Shown here in pieces: positions 1-9,192 of a stretch of DNA of 64,000 nt. How positions within the stretch are numbered: position 1 is the first letter of the stretch; each line of letters begins with the position of its first letter. A program made the position numbers and the translations under genes. The stretch is taken from NCBI RefSeq assembly GCF_010550245.1, contig NZ_JAAGLU010000005.1:186001-250000 (forward strand), read 5' to 3'. This DNA comes from Streptomyces sp. SID12501. GTDB taxonomy: Bacteria > Actinomycetota > Actinomycetes > Streptomycetales > Streptomycetaceae. A model generated the notes under the pieces. The model was not told where the DNA came from. It saw only the letters and a program-made list of their open reading frames with translations, and did no database searches.

Positions 1-3000
1 GCCCGGTACATGCTGTCGAACGCGGTGACCTTCTTCGTGTACGCACTGCCGGTGCCGCTGACGGCCCCGCCGACATACCGGATGGCCGAGTCCCGCTGGC
101 CCTTGGCGTTGGTGACCCCGTCGTAGGTGTACGCCGTGAGTTTGTTCGCGTCGACCTGCTCCTCGGTGGTGGAGGAGAGGTCCGCCGTGGCGGGAGCCGA
201 CCATGTGCCGGTGGTACGGCCCAACACGTCGTAGGCGCTGATCACGACTCGTCCCTCCGCGTCCTTGGTCCAGGAGACCTGGTCCAGGGTCGTGAAGCCG
301 GTGGTCGTCGTGCCCATGTCGGGGTCGGTGGCGGAGGTCTGACGGCCGTAGAGGTCGTAGGCGTACGACCATCCACTGTCAGGTCCCGTGATCGTGGACT
401 GCTTACCGTCGCGGGTGTACGTGAACTTCGTGGACGTGTAGGTCGCGCCCACCGTGGCGCCGTAGCCGGTGTCGGCCGGGCTGGTGCCCTCGTACTCGCG
501 GGTCTCCGTCGTACGGCCCTGGGCGTCCACGATCGTGCGGGTGGCCGAGCCTCCGTCGGGGGCGGTCGTCGCGGTGGAGTCACCTGTGTAGCTGCTGGTG
601 GTGCTCCACTTCTCCACGCCGACGACATAGAAGGTGCTGGTTACAGGGCGTTCCGCGCCGTCGAAGACAGTCACCGACTGCTTGGGCGTGCGGCCGTACA
701 CGGCAGCCGCGTACTCGCCGGAGGGAAGGTTGTCGGAGTCGAAGGCGTCGGCATACGTCTGGTAGGCCAGGCCGCGGTCGTTGTAGCGGGTGTCCGTGAG
801 AAGTCGGCCGCCCTGCGGTGTGGGGCTCTGGCTCTGGAGAGGCCTCAGGAGCGAGTCGTAGATCGCGTAACTGGTGTTGTACGTGGAGCCGTCGGCCTTG
901 AGCGTCGAGGTCGAGGACCAGGAGTTGTCGGCATTGGAGACGGAGTAGGCGTACGTGTAGTTGGGGCTGTAGCTGCTGGCGCGGGAGCGGTCGGGCAGCC
1001 ACGTCGCGGTCTGGCGGCCGAGGGCGTCGTACGTCGTCTCGGTGATCTTGCTGTTGATGTCGTAGACCTTGACCGGCAGGCCTCGGGCGTAGTCCGCGTA
1101 GACAAAGGTGCTCTGCGTCTTGGCGTTGGTGACCTTGGTCCGGGTCAGCGGTCCCGCCGCAATGGGGACGTAACTCGTGGCCGTGGTGTTGTTGGCGGTG
1201 TCGGTGACGGACGCGACGCGGCCCAGACCGTCGTACGTCGTCCGGCTGGTCGTCTGCCATACGGACGGGTTACGTTCGCCGTTCGTGGCCGCCGTCGGGT
1301 AGGCGGTGGGGCGACCGATCCAGGTGATCTCGCCCTTGGTCGGCGTCTGGGACCCGGACCAGACGGCGGTCGTGGACGTGCCGTCGTAGACCATCGCGGT
1401 GTCGGACAGGACGTCGCCGGCCGTGGCCGATGACGTGGGCAGGGACAGCTCGGTCTCGGCGGGCGTGCAGGACCTGCCGACCACCCGGGTACGGGTGACC
1501 AGGGAGTTGATGCCGAGCGTCGTGTTGGCCGCGTACCAGGTGCGGGTGCACGTCTCGTCGCCGGTGACGGCCGCGTCGCCCGCGTCCTGCACCATCAGTG
1601 GCTGCCCGTAGGCGTCCCACTCGGTCGTTGCCGTGGTGCGTGTGCGCCAGGACGTCTTCGCCGCCAGATAGGTGTGCGCGTACGCCCTCTCCGTACGGAC
1701 GAAGTAGGTCTTGGTGTTCGACGCACTGTGCGTGGCGGTGGTGCGGTACCAGGGATCGTTGACGGTCACGCTGACCGGCGTCGAACCGTTGTACGTGATC
1801 TGTTCGCGCAGGAAGCCCGCGTACGGGTCGCTGTCGGTCTGGTCGGCGACGTCCAGGCCGGTGAAGTCGATCCCGGCGACCGAGGCCGACCGCGTGGTGG
1901 CGGTGCCCTTGAGCTTGTCGCCGTGCATGCCCTGCAGGTAGAGGGAGACGGTCTTGGACTGGGTGCCGCCCGCGATGCCCTTGGTCGCGGTGACCTTGCC
2001 GTAGCCGCGCCAGACGGACCAGGTGCGCTCGGTCTCGGGGGTGAGCGGGTCGTCGTTGTAGTGCCAGGCGGGGTCTGCGTAGGTGTAGGCGTTCTCGGTG
2101 TCCGCGCTCCCGCTGAACGGGTCGGCGGTGCCTACGGCCGTGACGCGGTACTTGTGGAACCAGTCGATGGATGCCTCGGAGGATCCGTTGATGTTCCAGA
2201 ACTGCGGGTAGCAGGGCTTGGAGTTGTCGTCCTCGGCGGCCGGCATGTTGAAGCCTCGGACGCACTCCGGACCAGAGATGGTGACCGTGGTGATGGCACC
2301 CGTCTCGGAGGTGACCGTCCTGATCCGTGGGCGGCTGAGCGGCAGGATGTTGTCGAGGTCCGCGTCGACCCGGTTCGGCCGCATCTCGTAGGTGAAGGTC
2401 ACCGGATCGAGCACGATGGCGGTGCCGTTCTCGCCGGTGTGCCGGACGGACTCCAGGACCAGGCTGTGGTCGGAGGTGTCACCGATGTCGTTGCCGTCTT
2501 TGAAGTCCTGGTCCAGAGCCCAGGAGTCGACGGCGGTGAACTTGCTCGTGGCGGCCGACCAGGCTTGGGTGCTGACGCCGGTCAGTCGCTTGCGAGTGAA
2601 GAAGGATGGGCTCGCCGCGTCGCAGTCCGCCCCGGAGGCGCAGATCGAGTCGAAGGGGACGTCGGGCCACTTGGGGGCGGTGGAGTCGGTCAGTTCGCCG
2701 CAGTCCGCGACCGTGCAGCGTTCGGCGTAGGAGAAGGTGACCTTGTCGGAGGTCACACCGGAGAACAGGGCGTCCTTGTTCTGGCCGTAGCGGATCTCGG
2801 TGAGGTAGCCGCCGCGGGTGTACTTGGCGGTGGCGGTGGAAGCGCCGTTCTGTGCGTAGTAGTTGGTCTCGGGCGTGTACCAGTACGTCATGGCGTTGCC
2901 GTGGATGTCCACGACGTAGTCCAGGTTCCAGCGCCAGGCCTGGGTGAGCGCGCGGCCGGCGAAGGCGGTGCCCTTGTCGTAGCCGGGCTCACCGGAGTTG

Positions 3001-4388
3001 TTGCCGTAGACCGGCACCGTCCATACGGAGTTGGTGAGATCGGTGGCAGCCGCACCAGGAAGCTTGTGCTGGCCGAAGACGTACTTAGTGCCGTCGCCTG
3101 TGGTGACGGTCCAGTACTCGCCGTCGTCGTCGCCGTTGTCGCCCCCGGTGGAGCGGACGACCGTGGAAGCGTCGTCGGAGCTCAGCCGCCAGACGTCGTC
3201 GGTCTTGTCAGTGGCGTCGACCTTGACCAGCTTGTTGGCCTTGCCGTTGAGGACGATCGAAGCGTTCTCGAACTTCCAGCACAGGTCGAACTTGTCGGTC
3301 TGCCCGTCCTTGTCGCAGCTGTCGTAGGAGCGCTCGATGTACGAGGACGAGGAGATCTCGAAGCCCTCGCCGACCGGGTTGGCCTGGTTGTTCGTCGAGG
3401 CGGTACGGCCGTCGACGCTGCCGGAGTCGTAGGACAGCGCCAGGGACGGGGACGGTCCGGCCGCAGCGGGCGGCACGGCCATGCCGTAGGACCAGGTGAA
3501 GGCACCGGAGGAGCCGCCTGCCTCCCAGCTGGACGCCGGGGAGAGCGGGCTCGCCGTGTAGTCGCCCGCACCGGAGGTGGAAGCACCCGCACTCGCCGCG
3601 AGGGCCAGGACCGTCACCGCCGAGGAGGCGGAGGCTGCCGAAGTGGTGGCTGCGGCAGTTGAGTTGCGGCTCGACGGGCTCTTCTCGGCCGTCGGGGCCG
3701 CGAGGGCTACCTCGGCCGAGACGGTCTGGCCTGAGATGTCGTTGTGTGAGTCGAGCGGTGTCCGTTCACGGCAGGCGGCCTTGTCCGGCGTCGTCAGCGC
3801 GCAGGCGGGCAACTGGAACAGCCGCAGTCGGCCGGACCAGCCGCCGCCGTATGCGGAGGCGAAGTCCGAGTAGTCGACGCTGACTTCGGCGTTGCCGGGG
3901 TCGGCGGCCATGGCCGTCAGCAGTACGCCCTTGACACCAGCCGCTTCGGTCGCCTTGCGGCTGCGGACCTCGATACGGGTGTCGCCCGAGGCTCCGTCAG
4001 GCGTGCCGGTGAGGGTCACCGGGAGACCGCCGGCCGTCAGCCGGGCGGCCTTGCTCTTGCCTGCCAGCCCGGTCTTCGCCGAGCCGGCCTTCGGCCAGGT
4101 CGCGGTCTGCTCGGCCCTGGCGCGCTTGCCCTGTTCAGCGTTCTCCGCGCGTGTCTCGGCCACCCGGGCCCGGGCCTTCTTTGCGCCCTGCCCGGCGAAC
4201 TCGTGGACCTCGGTGACCAGTTGCTCCTGCGCCTTGGGCTTGCCCAGGCCCCCGCCGCTGTCCGCCGCCTGCACGGGGACCGCGACAACTGTGGACACGA
4301 CGAGGGTCATCACCAGTGCCGACAGTGTGCGTCGGCTGAAGACAACACGTCTGACCCTGGCGCGGACCCCACGTCTTCCGGCACTCAT
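1..4388 (-). CDS. RHS-repeat secreted protein (C-terminus beyond window)
   Basis: Open on the minus strand from an ATG at 4388 to the window edge: 1,462 codons with no stop. A GGGGAG ribosome site lies just upstream. The first ~42 residues are an Arg-rich n-region plus a hydrophobic stretch ending VPVQAA, a secretion signal. Residues ~270-330 (ALSYDSGSVDGRTAS, then VGEGFEI) resemble the N-terminal part of SpvB/RHS shell proteins. From about 1260 down to 190 the protein has RHS/YD repeats such as TYDGLGR, TYDALGR, YAYDLYGR and AYDVLGR. RHS proteins usually build a beta-shell around a variable C-terminal toxin; that end and any immunity gene lie outside the window. It follows the LamG gene by 70 nt on the same strand, so the two are probably cotranscribed. 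The family is clear; a toxin role is inference. Confidence 0.9.
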   Translation of the reverse strand, partial: MSAGRRGVRARVRRVVFSRRTLSALVMTLVVSTVVAVPVQAADSGGGLGKPKAQEQLVTEVHEFAGQGAKKARARVAETRAENAEQGKRARAEQTATWPKAGSAKTGLAGKSKAARLTAGGLPVTLTGTPDGASGDTRIEVRSRKATEAAGVKGVLLTAMAADPGNAEVSVDYSDFASAYGGGWSGRLRLFQLPACALTTPDKAACRERTPLDSHNDISGQTVSAEVALAAPTAEKSPSSRNSTAAATTSAASASSAVTVLALAASAGASTSGAGDYTASPLSPASSWEAGGSSGAFTWSYGMAVPPAAAGPSPSLALSYDSGSVDGRTASTNNQANPVGEGFEISSSSYIERSYDSCDKDGQTDKFDLCWKFENASIVLNGKANKLVKVDATDKTDDVWRLSSDDASTVVRSTGGDNGDDDGEYWTVTTGDGTKYVFGQHKLPGAAATDLTNSVWTVPVYGNNSGEPGYDKGTAFAGRALTQAWRWNLDYVVDIHGNAMTYWYTPETNYYAQNGASTATAKYTRGGYLTEIRYGQNKDALFSGVTSDKVTFSYAERCTVADCGELTDSTAPKWPDVPFDSICASGADCDAASPSFFTRKRLTGVSTQAWSAATSKFTAVDSWALDQDFKDGNDIGDTSDHSLVLESVRHTGENGTAIVLDPVTFTYEMRPNRVDADLDNILPLSRPRIRTVTSETGAITTVTISGPECVRGFNMPAAEDDNSKPCYPQFWNINGSSEASIDWFHKYRVTAVGTADPFSGSADTENAYTYADPAWHYNDDPLTPETERTWSVWRGYGKVTATKGIAGGTQSKTVSLYLQGMHGDKLKGTATTRSASVAGIDFTGLDVADQTDSDPYAGFLREQITYNGSTPVSVTVNDPWYRTTATHSASNTKTYFVRTERAYAHTYLAAKTSWRTRTTATTEWDAYGQPLMVQDAGDAAVTGDETCTRTWYAANTTLGINSLVTRTRVVGRSCTPAETELSLPTSSATAGDVLSDTAMVYDGTSTTAVWSGSQTPTKGEITWIGRPTAYPTAATNGERNPSVWQTTSRTTYDGLGRVASVTDTANNTTATSYVPIAAGPLTRTKVTNAKTQSTFVYADYARGLPVKVYDINSKITETTYDALGRQTATWLPDRSRASSYSPNYTYAYSVSNADNSWSSTSTLKADGSTYNTSYAIYDSLLRPLQSQSPTPQGGRLLTDTRYNDRGLAYQTYADAFDSDNLPSGEYAAAVYGRTPKQSVTVFDGAERPVTSTFYVVGVEKWSTTSSYTGDSTATTAPDGGSATRTIVDAQGRTTETREYEGTSPADTGYGATVGATYTSTKFTYTRDGKQSTITGPDSGWSYAYDLYGRQTSATDPDMGTTTTGFTTLDQVSWTKDAEGRVVISAYDVLGRTTGTWSAPATADLSSTTEEQVDANKLTAYTYDGVTNAKGQRDSAIRYVGGAVSGTGSAYTKKVTAFDSMYR

Positions 4389-4458
4389 GGCACAACTCCC
4401 CAAGTGATCAAGGCGAACAGAGGACGACCGGACGACGGACGGCCGGTGAGACGAAAGG

Positions 4459-7400
4459 TCAGCCATCCGAGCCGCCCACGATGTCGTTGACCTGCTGCCC
4501 GGACATGGCGCCGGCCCAGATCCGAATCCGGGTGATCCGGCCCGCGAGGTAGTGGCCCCAGGCTGAGTCCACGAAGCCCGTGCCAACCGCGAAGTCGCCC
4601 GAACCAGCCACCGCCGTGTATTCGAGGTCCGCGCCGTTCTGGTTGCCACCGATGTACAGGCTGATTGTGCGCGCGGGGGCATCAAACACACCGGTCAGCC
4701 GTGTGACGCTGTTGGGCGTAACCACCGTGGCCGCGTTGGAGACCACTGCCGTCCAGGCCTTGTCGGTCCGCCGTCCGAAGTACCACTTACCCTCGACGGT
4801 CTTCGTTTCGGTCTGCGGATCGTCCACAGCAGCGGTCTTCTCGAACCACAAGCCCCAGGAGGAGCCGTCGGCGCTTCTCTGGCCGACGACCTGGGAGATG
4901 TAGCCGTCGGCCTTGAGCGCCATGGCTTCGCCGTCCAGCTCCACCGCCGTGGTCACCGTGAACGCCCCCGTGTCGTCAACAACCGAGCCCGTAGCGGTTG
5001 CCGTGTCGTTCGTGCCGTCAAGCACGATCGCCTTGCTGTCGAGGGAAGCGCCATTGGAGAGCTTGAGTGACCGCCCGTAGCCAGTACCGGCATCCGCCAA
5101 CGGAATGTTTGTTCCGGCGGTCGCACCGTTTGGATTCCAGTCCGCCACTCGCTCGACGTACGCCTTGTTGTTCTCGTCCAGCAGCTGGGCCTCGATCGCC
5201 ACGTCGTCGTCGGTCAGCAGCCTCTGCCAGACAGCTATTTCGTCGACACGGCCGCTCATGTAGTTCTGGTACGTGCCGCCCGAGGCGAACGCGACCCGGC
5301 CTACCTGTAGAGCGCCGCCCGCGACCGTCGCGTCCGACGTGCTCGGCAGGGCCACAGACCCGCCCTGCGGTCGGCCGTTCACATACAGGCGGATCGCCCG
5401 ATTCTCTGCGTCATAGGAACCCGCCACATGGACCCACGTGTTGAGCGGCACGCCGGTGGCACTCGCGTCGGCGCCCTCGGACTTCCGTACGCCGTTCTCG
5501 TACCAGCTCCGGAGGAACACCCAGCGTTGTACGCCCGACGAGTAGTAGAGCGAGAAGCTGGAGTTGTCGCTTCCGGTCTGGGACAGGATCGTCCGGTAGG
5601 AGGACGCGTCGCTCAGGTTGACCCACGCCGACGCGGTGAACGAGTACCTCGTGTCGACCACGGCTTCCGACGTGTCCGCGTATCCCGACTGTCGTGTGGC
5701 GTCAGCGGGGTCGCCATTGAGCCACAACGACAGGTCCCCGTCACCACGCCGCGCCAGGGCCGACCGGCCCGAACCCGCGCCGTGCAACGTCATACCGTGC
5801 CGTACGCCCTCAGTGGCGGTGTCGGCCGCCGAGGTCCCGGTTGGTTCGTTGAGGTGCCAGCGGCCGACCGCTCGTTGCCCCTCAGCCACCTTGAAGTCCA
5901 CCGCCGCCGTATCGCCCTCGCCAGCGCTGTCTCTTGCCTGGACTTCGAGCGTCGCCGTACCTGCCCGGGACGGTGTGATCCACAGAGTCACGGTGTCCCC
6001 GGAAAACCATTGCGACGATTCTTCGTCGGTGGAGAGCTTGTAGCGGTAGCCGGTGTTGACTGTGTTGTCCTCAGGGTTCCGGGAGAAGGTGAACTTCCCT
6101 TTGATCCCCGGACCGCCGACCGGGGCGCAGTCAGAGCACTCGGCGTACGGACCTCCGAAAGTGATCACCGGTGCCTTCGGGCCAGCGCTGTCGATCTTGA
6201 AATAGCACCAGCCCTTCGTGGTCACCGTGCTGGACGACTCCAGAAAGCTGTCGTCACTGTTGTAGAGCGACCGCGTGAACACCGCCATCCGGTATGTCTT
6301 CTTCTCGGTGAGCACAATTGGCGTGACGGCCTTCACCTGCTCGTTGTTGCCTACGGACCCGCCTGAGGGCCGTACCGGCTCGGTCTCCGTTTTCCAGGTG
6401 CCGTCGTTCTGTTCCCTCTGAACGTAGAAATGCGCCCGCAGGTGCGCGTAGGCTCCGCCGCCGGCTGCGGTCTGCGGTCGTGCCGTCAGCATCGGCTGCG
6501 GATCCGCAATGACGGTCGGGGCGGCCGACTTGGTCGAGCAGAGGACACTGTTCTTCTGCACGATGCCGGGATACGTCGGCACAGCGGGCAACCCCACGTA
6601 CGTGACCACGAGAGCGGCATTGTCGTCGAACCGCTTCCAACTGTTCGGGTCGTTCTCGTTGTGCGCCTTCAGCATCAGCGTGAGACGGTCGAACCCGCCG
6701 GCCGCGAAGACCTTCACCGTGTTGGTGAGGTTCTCGTAGCTCTGGTCCGGGTCGTCGTTGAAGGAAATGGGAGCGTCCGGTTGGTCCGGGTCGCACATCG
6801 CTCCGCGACCCGCCGACACGGTCCGGTCGCCCAGGAGGTCCCACTTGGCCGTCGGTCCAGGCCACCTGGTCGCGGACGAGATCTCGCCGGTACGGACAAG
6901 GTCGACAACCGACTTCTCGCACGACATCGACCACTTCTCGGTCACCGTGAAGGTGGCGTCCAACACCCGCTTGCCCGCCAGACCGGTCGCCCCGAACTGG
7001 AAGTACATGCGCTGCTTGTAGCCCGAGCCGCAGTAGTACGCATAACCGCCGGTGACATAGGTGTCGCAGTAGCCGACACCCTCACCATCGTCGCCACCGG
7101 AGAAGTTGTAGAAGGTGTCGCCGTCCGAGGACAGCACCGTGCGCTCGGACGCCTCCAAGCCCACATCCGGGTCGATGTACAGCGGGTAGACCGTGTTCTC
7201 CCCGCTCAACAGGCCCACGTCCGGCACCACGGCCACCGCGTCGTCGGTCAGCTCCACGGGCATTACGACGGACACGTCACCATTGCCAGGGCCTTCAGCC
7301 GGATCGGCGGAAGTCTCGCCGTGGCCATCCACAACGGGTTCGTCATCGGCGGCGGCAAGCGACATGGTCGTCGTCCCCGACTCGGCGGCATCCCCTGCCG

Positions 7401-8151
7401 AGTCCCACATCCTCGCGGCCGGGGAACGGAACACCGTGTTGCCGTTCTCGTCCACCGCGGCAAGACCACCGCCTGCCCGCGCGCTCACCGTCAGGCCCTG
7501 CGTCTTGAGGGAGAACTCGATCCGCTCAAGTTCCGGATTGGCAGCCGCCTCGGCGGACTTGACGATCAATACCTGTCGGACGCCCTCCACCGTCGCAGTC
7601 ATCCGCAGGTCAACCCCGGGCAGCACTTCCGCGTATGTGGCGGACGCACCGTCCAGCACCGGCTTCGGCAGACTGCCGGGCCAGCTCAGGCTCAGCCAAC
7701 GGCCGTCCTCGGCCAGCTTCACCAAGCCTCCGCCGTCACCACCGGCGGAGAGAGAGATGTCGGCCACCGACGCCTTCGGCCCGATCGAGCCGTCAGCCCG
7801 GCGCTCCAGCGTCGCATCCGGCTCCGCCCACGAGCCGTCGGGCTGCGCGACGCGCACCGGTACGACGGACTGGGTAAGGGTGAACGAGTAACCGTCAGGG
7901 TTGGCGTGGGTCGTGGCGTACTCCTCACGGGCACCTACGACTTCGACCGCTTCGCCGGAAGCCGCCGCCTGTTCCAGCGCGGCGGACGCCTCAGACGTCG
8001 GCGGTTCCGTGTCATCGGCTCGCGCCACCGATGTGGTGACACCGAGGGCGGGTAGAGCCGCCAGCAACGCCGTGACCGTCAGACCGGAGACCAACCGTCT
8101 CGCACGTCCGACACTGCCGCGCTGCGGGCAGCGCAAAGCGTCCCTACCCAT
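4459..8151 (-). CDS. Secreted LamG-like (concanavalin-fold) domain protein
   Basis: A protein of 1,230 residues. The N-terminus is a signal peptide (basic start, hydrophobic LTVTALLAALPALGV, cleavage near SVARA). Residues ~50-320 resemble the N-terminal domain often found before RHS or DNRLRE modules. Residues ~330-510 carry a Cys-containing beta domain (YCDTYVTGGYAYYCG) of DNRLRE type. Two LamG/laminin-G-like domains follow at ~760-960 (GRWHLNEPTGTSAADTA, VHVAGSYDAENRAIRLYVNG) and ~1020-1225 (ITRIRIWAGAMSGQQV). No catalytic motif is visible. It lies directly upstream of the RHS gene on the same strand, a pairing common in Streptomyces. A role in surface adhesion, or as a partner of the RHS shell, is inference. 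Confidence 0.88.
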   Translation of the reverse strand: MGRDALRCPQRGSVGRARRLVSGLTVTALLAALPALGVTTSVARADDTEPPTSEASAALEQAAASGEAVEVVGAREEYATTHANPDGYSFTLTQSVVPVRVAQPDGSWAEPDATLERRADGSIGPKASVADISLSAGGDGGGLVKLAEDGRWLSLSWPGSLPKPVLDGASATYAEVLPGVDLRMTATVEGVRQVLIVKSAEAAANPELERIEFSLKTQGLTVSARAGGGLAAVDENGNTVFRSPAARMWDSAGDAAESGTTTMSLAAADDEPVVDGHGETSADPAEGPGNGDVSVVMPVELTDDAVAVVPDVGLLSGENTVYPLYIDPDVGLEASERTVLSSDGDTFYNFSGGDDGEGVGYCDTYVTGGYAYYCGSGYKQRMYFQFGATGLAGKRVLDATFTVTEKWSMSCEKSVVDLVRTGEISSATRWPGPTAKWDLLGDRTVSAGRGAMCDPDQPDAPISFNDDPDQSYENLTNTVKVFAAGGFDRLTLMLKAHNENDPNSWKRFDDNAALVVTYVGLPAVPTYPGIVQKNSVLCSTKSAAPTVIADPQPMLTARPQTAAGGGAYAHLRAHFYVQREQNDGTWKTETEPVRPSGGSVGNNEQVKAVTPIVLTEKKTYRMAVFTRSLYNSDDSFLESSSTVTTKGWCYFKIDSAGPKAPVITFGGPYAECSDCAPVGGPGIKGKFTFSRNPEDNTVNTGYRYKLSTDEESSQWFSGDTVTLWITPSRAGTATLEVQARDSAGEGDTAAVDFKVAEGQRAVGRWHLNEPTGTSAADTATEGVRHGMTLHGAGSGRSALARRGDGDLSLWLNGDPADATRQSGYADTSEAVVDTRYSFTASAWVNLSDASSYRTILSQTGSDNSSFSLYYSSGVQRWVFLRSWYENGVRKSEGADASATGVPLNTWVHVAGSYDAENRAIRLYVNGRPQGGSVALPSTSDATVAGGALQVGRVAFASGGTYQNYMSGRVDEIAVWQRLLTDDDVAIEAQLLDENNKAYVERVADWNPNGATAGTNIPLADAGTGYGRSLKLSNGASLDSKAIVLDGTNDTATATGSVVDDTGAFTVTTAVELDGEAMALKADGYISQVVGQRSADGSSWGLWFEKTAAVDDPQTETKTVEGKWYFGRRTDKAWTAVVSNAATVVTPNSVTRLTGVFDAPARTISLYIGGNQNGADLEYTAVAGSGDFAVGTGFVDSAWGHYLAGRITRIRIWAGAMSGQQVNDIVGGSDG

Positions 8152-8485
8152 TCCCCACCCCCGCTTACGTGATCTTTATGAGCCCCCATATCCAACACAG
8201 TTGTTCGGGGACGGTCAAGCAATTTCAAAGTGAACACATCGACGTCGCAAAGCTGCGCACCGAGCGCCAACGCACCTTCCACGACCGCTCATTGAGACTC
8301 AAAATCGATGTTTACCTATGCGCACCATCCTCCAAGACGGCGGCCACAGGACCACACTCCCGCAGGAAGGTGAGTGCGAGTGGCTTGAAATAAACTCCCA
8401 GTTCGACCCGCGCCCACGCGGCTTCGACCAACAAGAAAAGGGCCCCGCAAGGCCCTTTCCCCACCACCGCGCCCCGTTTCCGAGG
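8152..8485. other. Intergenic region between two minus-strand genes
   Basis: No convincing gene is seen in this ~330 bp. The 8152-8400 part should hold the promoter of the LamG gene; it is noticeably AT-richer (ATCTTTATGAG and CAATTTCAAAGTG stretches). The 8437-8458 hairpin terminates the membrane-protein gene at 8486. Confidence 0.6.
8437..8458 (-). terminator. Hairpin terminator
   Basis: Perfect 8-bp inverted repeat AAAGGGCC/GGCCCTTT around CCGCAA, with an A-run at 8436-8439 that reads as a T-run on the minus strand. It lies about 30 nt past the stop of the minus-strand gene at 8486-8839. Confidence 0.75.
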
Positions 8486-8839
8486 TCACGCCCCGGCAGC
8501 CGCGCCCCCCGAAGCCGGCCAGATCTTCCGCAGCGCGTATCCCATGAACGCCGCGTTGGCCAGCGCCGCCGCCGCGATGCCCACGAGGTAGAGGGCCAGG
8601 AACACCCCGTCGCCCGTGCCGTTCAGTGTGCCCTCGGGGAGAAGCGTGTACAGGAGGCTCAGCGGAGCGGTCAGCACCCACGGGACCACGCCCGACATGG
8701 AGGCGTCGGCGTGGGAGACGAAGAAGGTGTCGACGAGGAAGAAGCCGGTCGCGGCGACGACCACGGCCAGGTACACCCGGGAGAGCCAGTTGTCCGTGGC
8801 CAGGGTGAGCAGGGTGCGGGGGCGGCGGTTGCCGTTCAT
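8486..8839 (-). CDS. Small multi-pass membrane protein (SCO4225-like)
   Basis: 117 residues with three hydrophobic segments: ~20-38 (VYLAVVVAATGFFLVDTFF), ~50-66 (VPWVLTAPLSLLYTLL) and ~75-102 (GVFLALYLVGIAAAALANAAFMGYAL). It resembles the small Streptomyces membrane proteins annotated as the SCO4225 family, whose function is unknown; the family name is recalled, not searched. The ATG at 8839 is preceded by a GGAGGA-type site (reading TCACCGGAGGACACG). It stands alone, between the LamG gene and the des locus, and has its own terminator. Confidence 0.75.
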   Translation of the reverse strand: MNGNRRPRTLLTLATDNWLSRVYLAVVVAATGFFLVDTFFVSHADASMSGVVPWVLTAPLSLLYTLLPEGTLNGTGDGVFLALYLVGIAAAALANAAFMGYALRKIWPASGGAAAGA

Positions 8840-8912
8840 CGTGTCCTCCGGTGAGTGCGCCGCGTCGTGCTGCGCGATGCCTCAACAATGGCCCGCGCAC
8901 CGGTGCCTTGGC

Positions 8913-8930
8913 ATGAGTACACCTACTCAT
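8913..8930. promoter_or_regulatory. Operator-like palindrome
   Basis: ATGAGTA and TACTCAT separated by CACC form a perfect 7-bp inverted repeat, 74-91 bp upstream of the start of the 8839 minus-strand gene. The binding factor is unknown. Confidence 0.5.
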
Positions 8931-9121
8931 CCGTAACCAGGTTGCCTCGGAGTCGAGTTGAACCTCAGCCGACCCTTTCACCTTCACGAAACAGGCGCCG
9001 CCACCGCGAACGAATAGCCATCCACACAAGCCGCTCACCTTTGATTCGCAGGCCGCCCCAGGGACCCGCACGCATCACCCCTCCCGCCTCACTCCCCCGA
9101 CCCACCCCCTGGACAGTAGGT

Positions 9122-9143
9122 AAAGTTAGGCTAACCTAACTTT
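9122..9143. promoter_or_regulatory. Iron box (DmdR1/DtxR-type operator) of desE
   Basis: AAAGTTAGG and CCTAACTTT flank CTAA, a perfect 9-bp inverted repeat. The core TTAGGCTAACCTAA closely matches the actinobacterial iron-box consensus (TTAGGTTAGGCTCACCTAA). It ends 50 bp before the desE start, where a bound repressor would block transcription in iron-replete cells. Confidence 0.9.
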
Positions 9144-9192
9144 CGAATTGTCCGGCCGGCCGACCCGCCCCGTTCGAAAGCAGAGCCCTCTC

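Larger units (their letters stand above)
8840..9192. other. Divergent intergenic region, membrane gene / desE
   Basis: 353 bp with no supported gene. It carries an operator-like palindrome at 8913-8930 near the minus-strand gene and the iron box at 9122-9143 before desE. Confidence 0.6.

Noticed and set aside
1674..3662. Long plus-strand open frame (662 codons) opposite the RHS gene
   Set aside because: It is the antisense shadow of the RHS gene: Val/Gly-rich with no motifs, while the minus frame has signal peptide and YD repeats.
6430..8055. Plus-strand open frame of 541 codons opposite the LamG gene
   Set aside because: Arg/His/Gly-rich antisense shadow with no domain; the minus frame is a coherent secreted protein.
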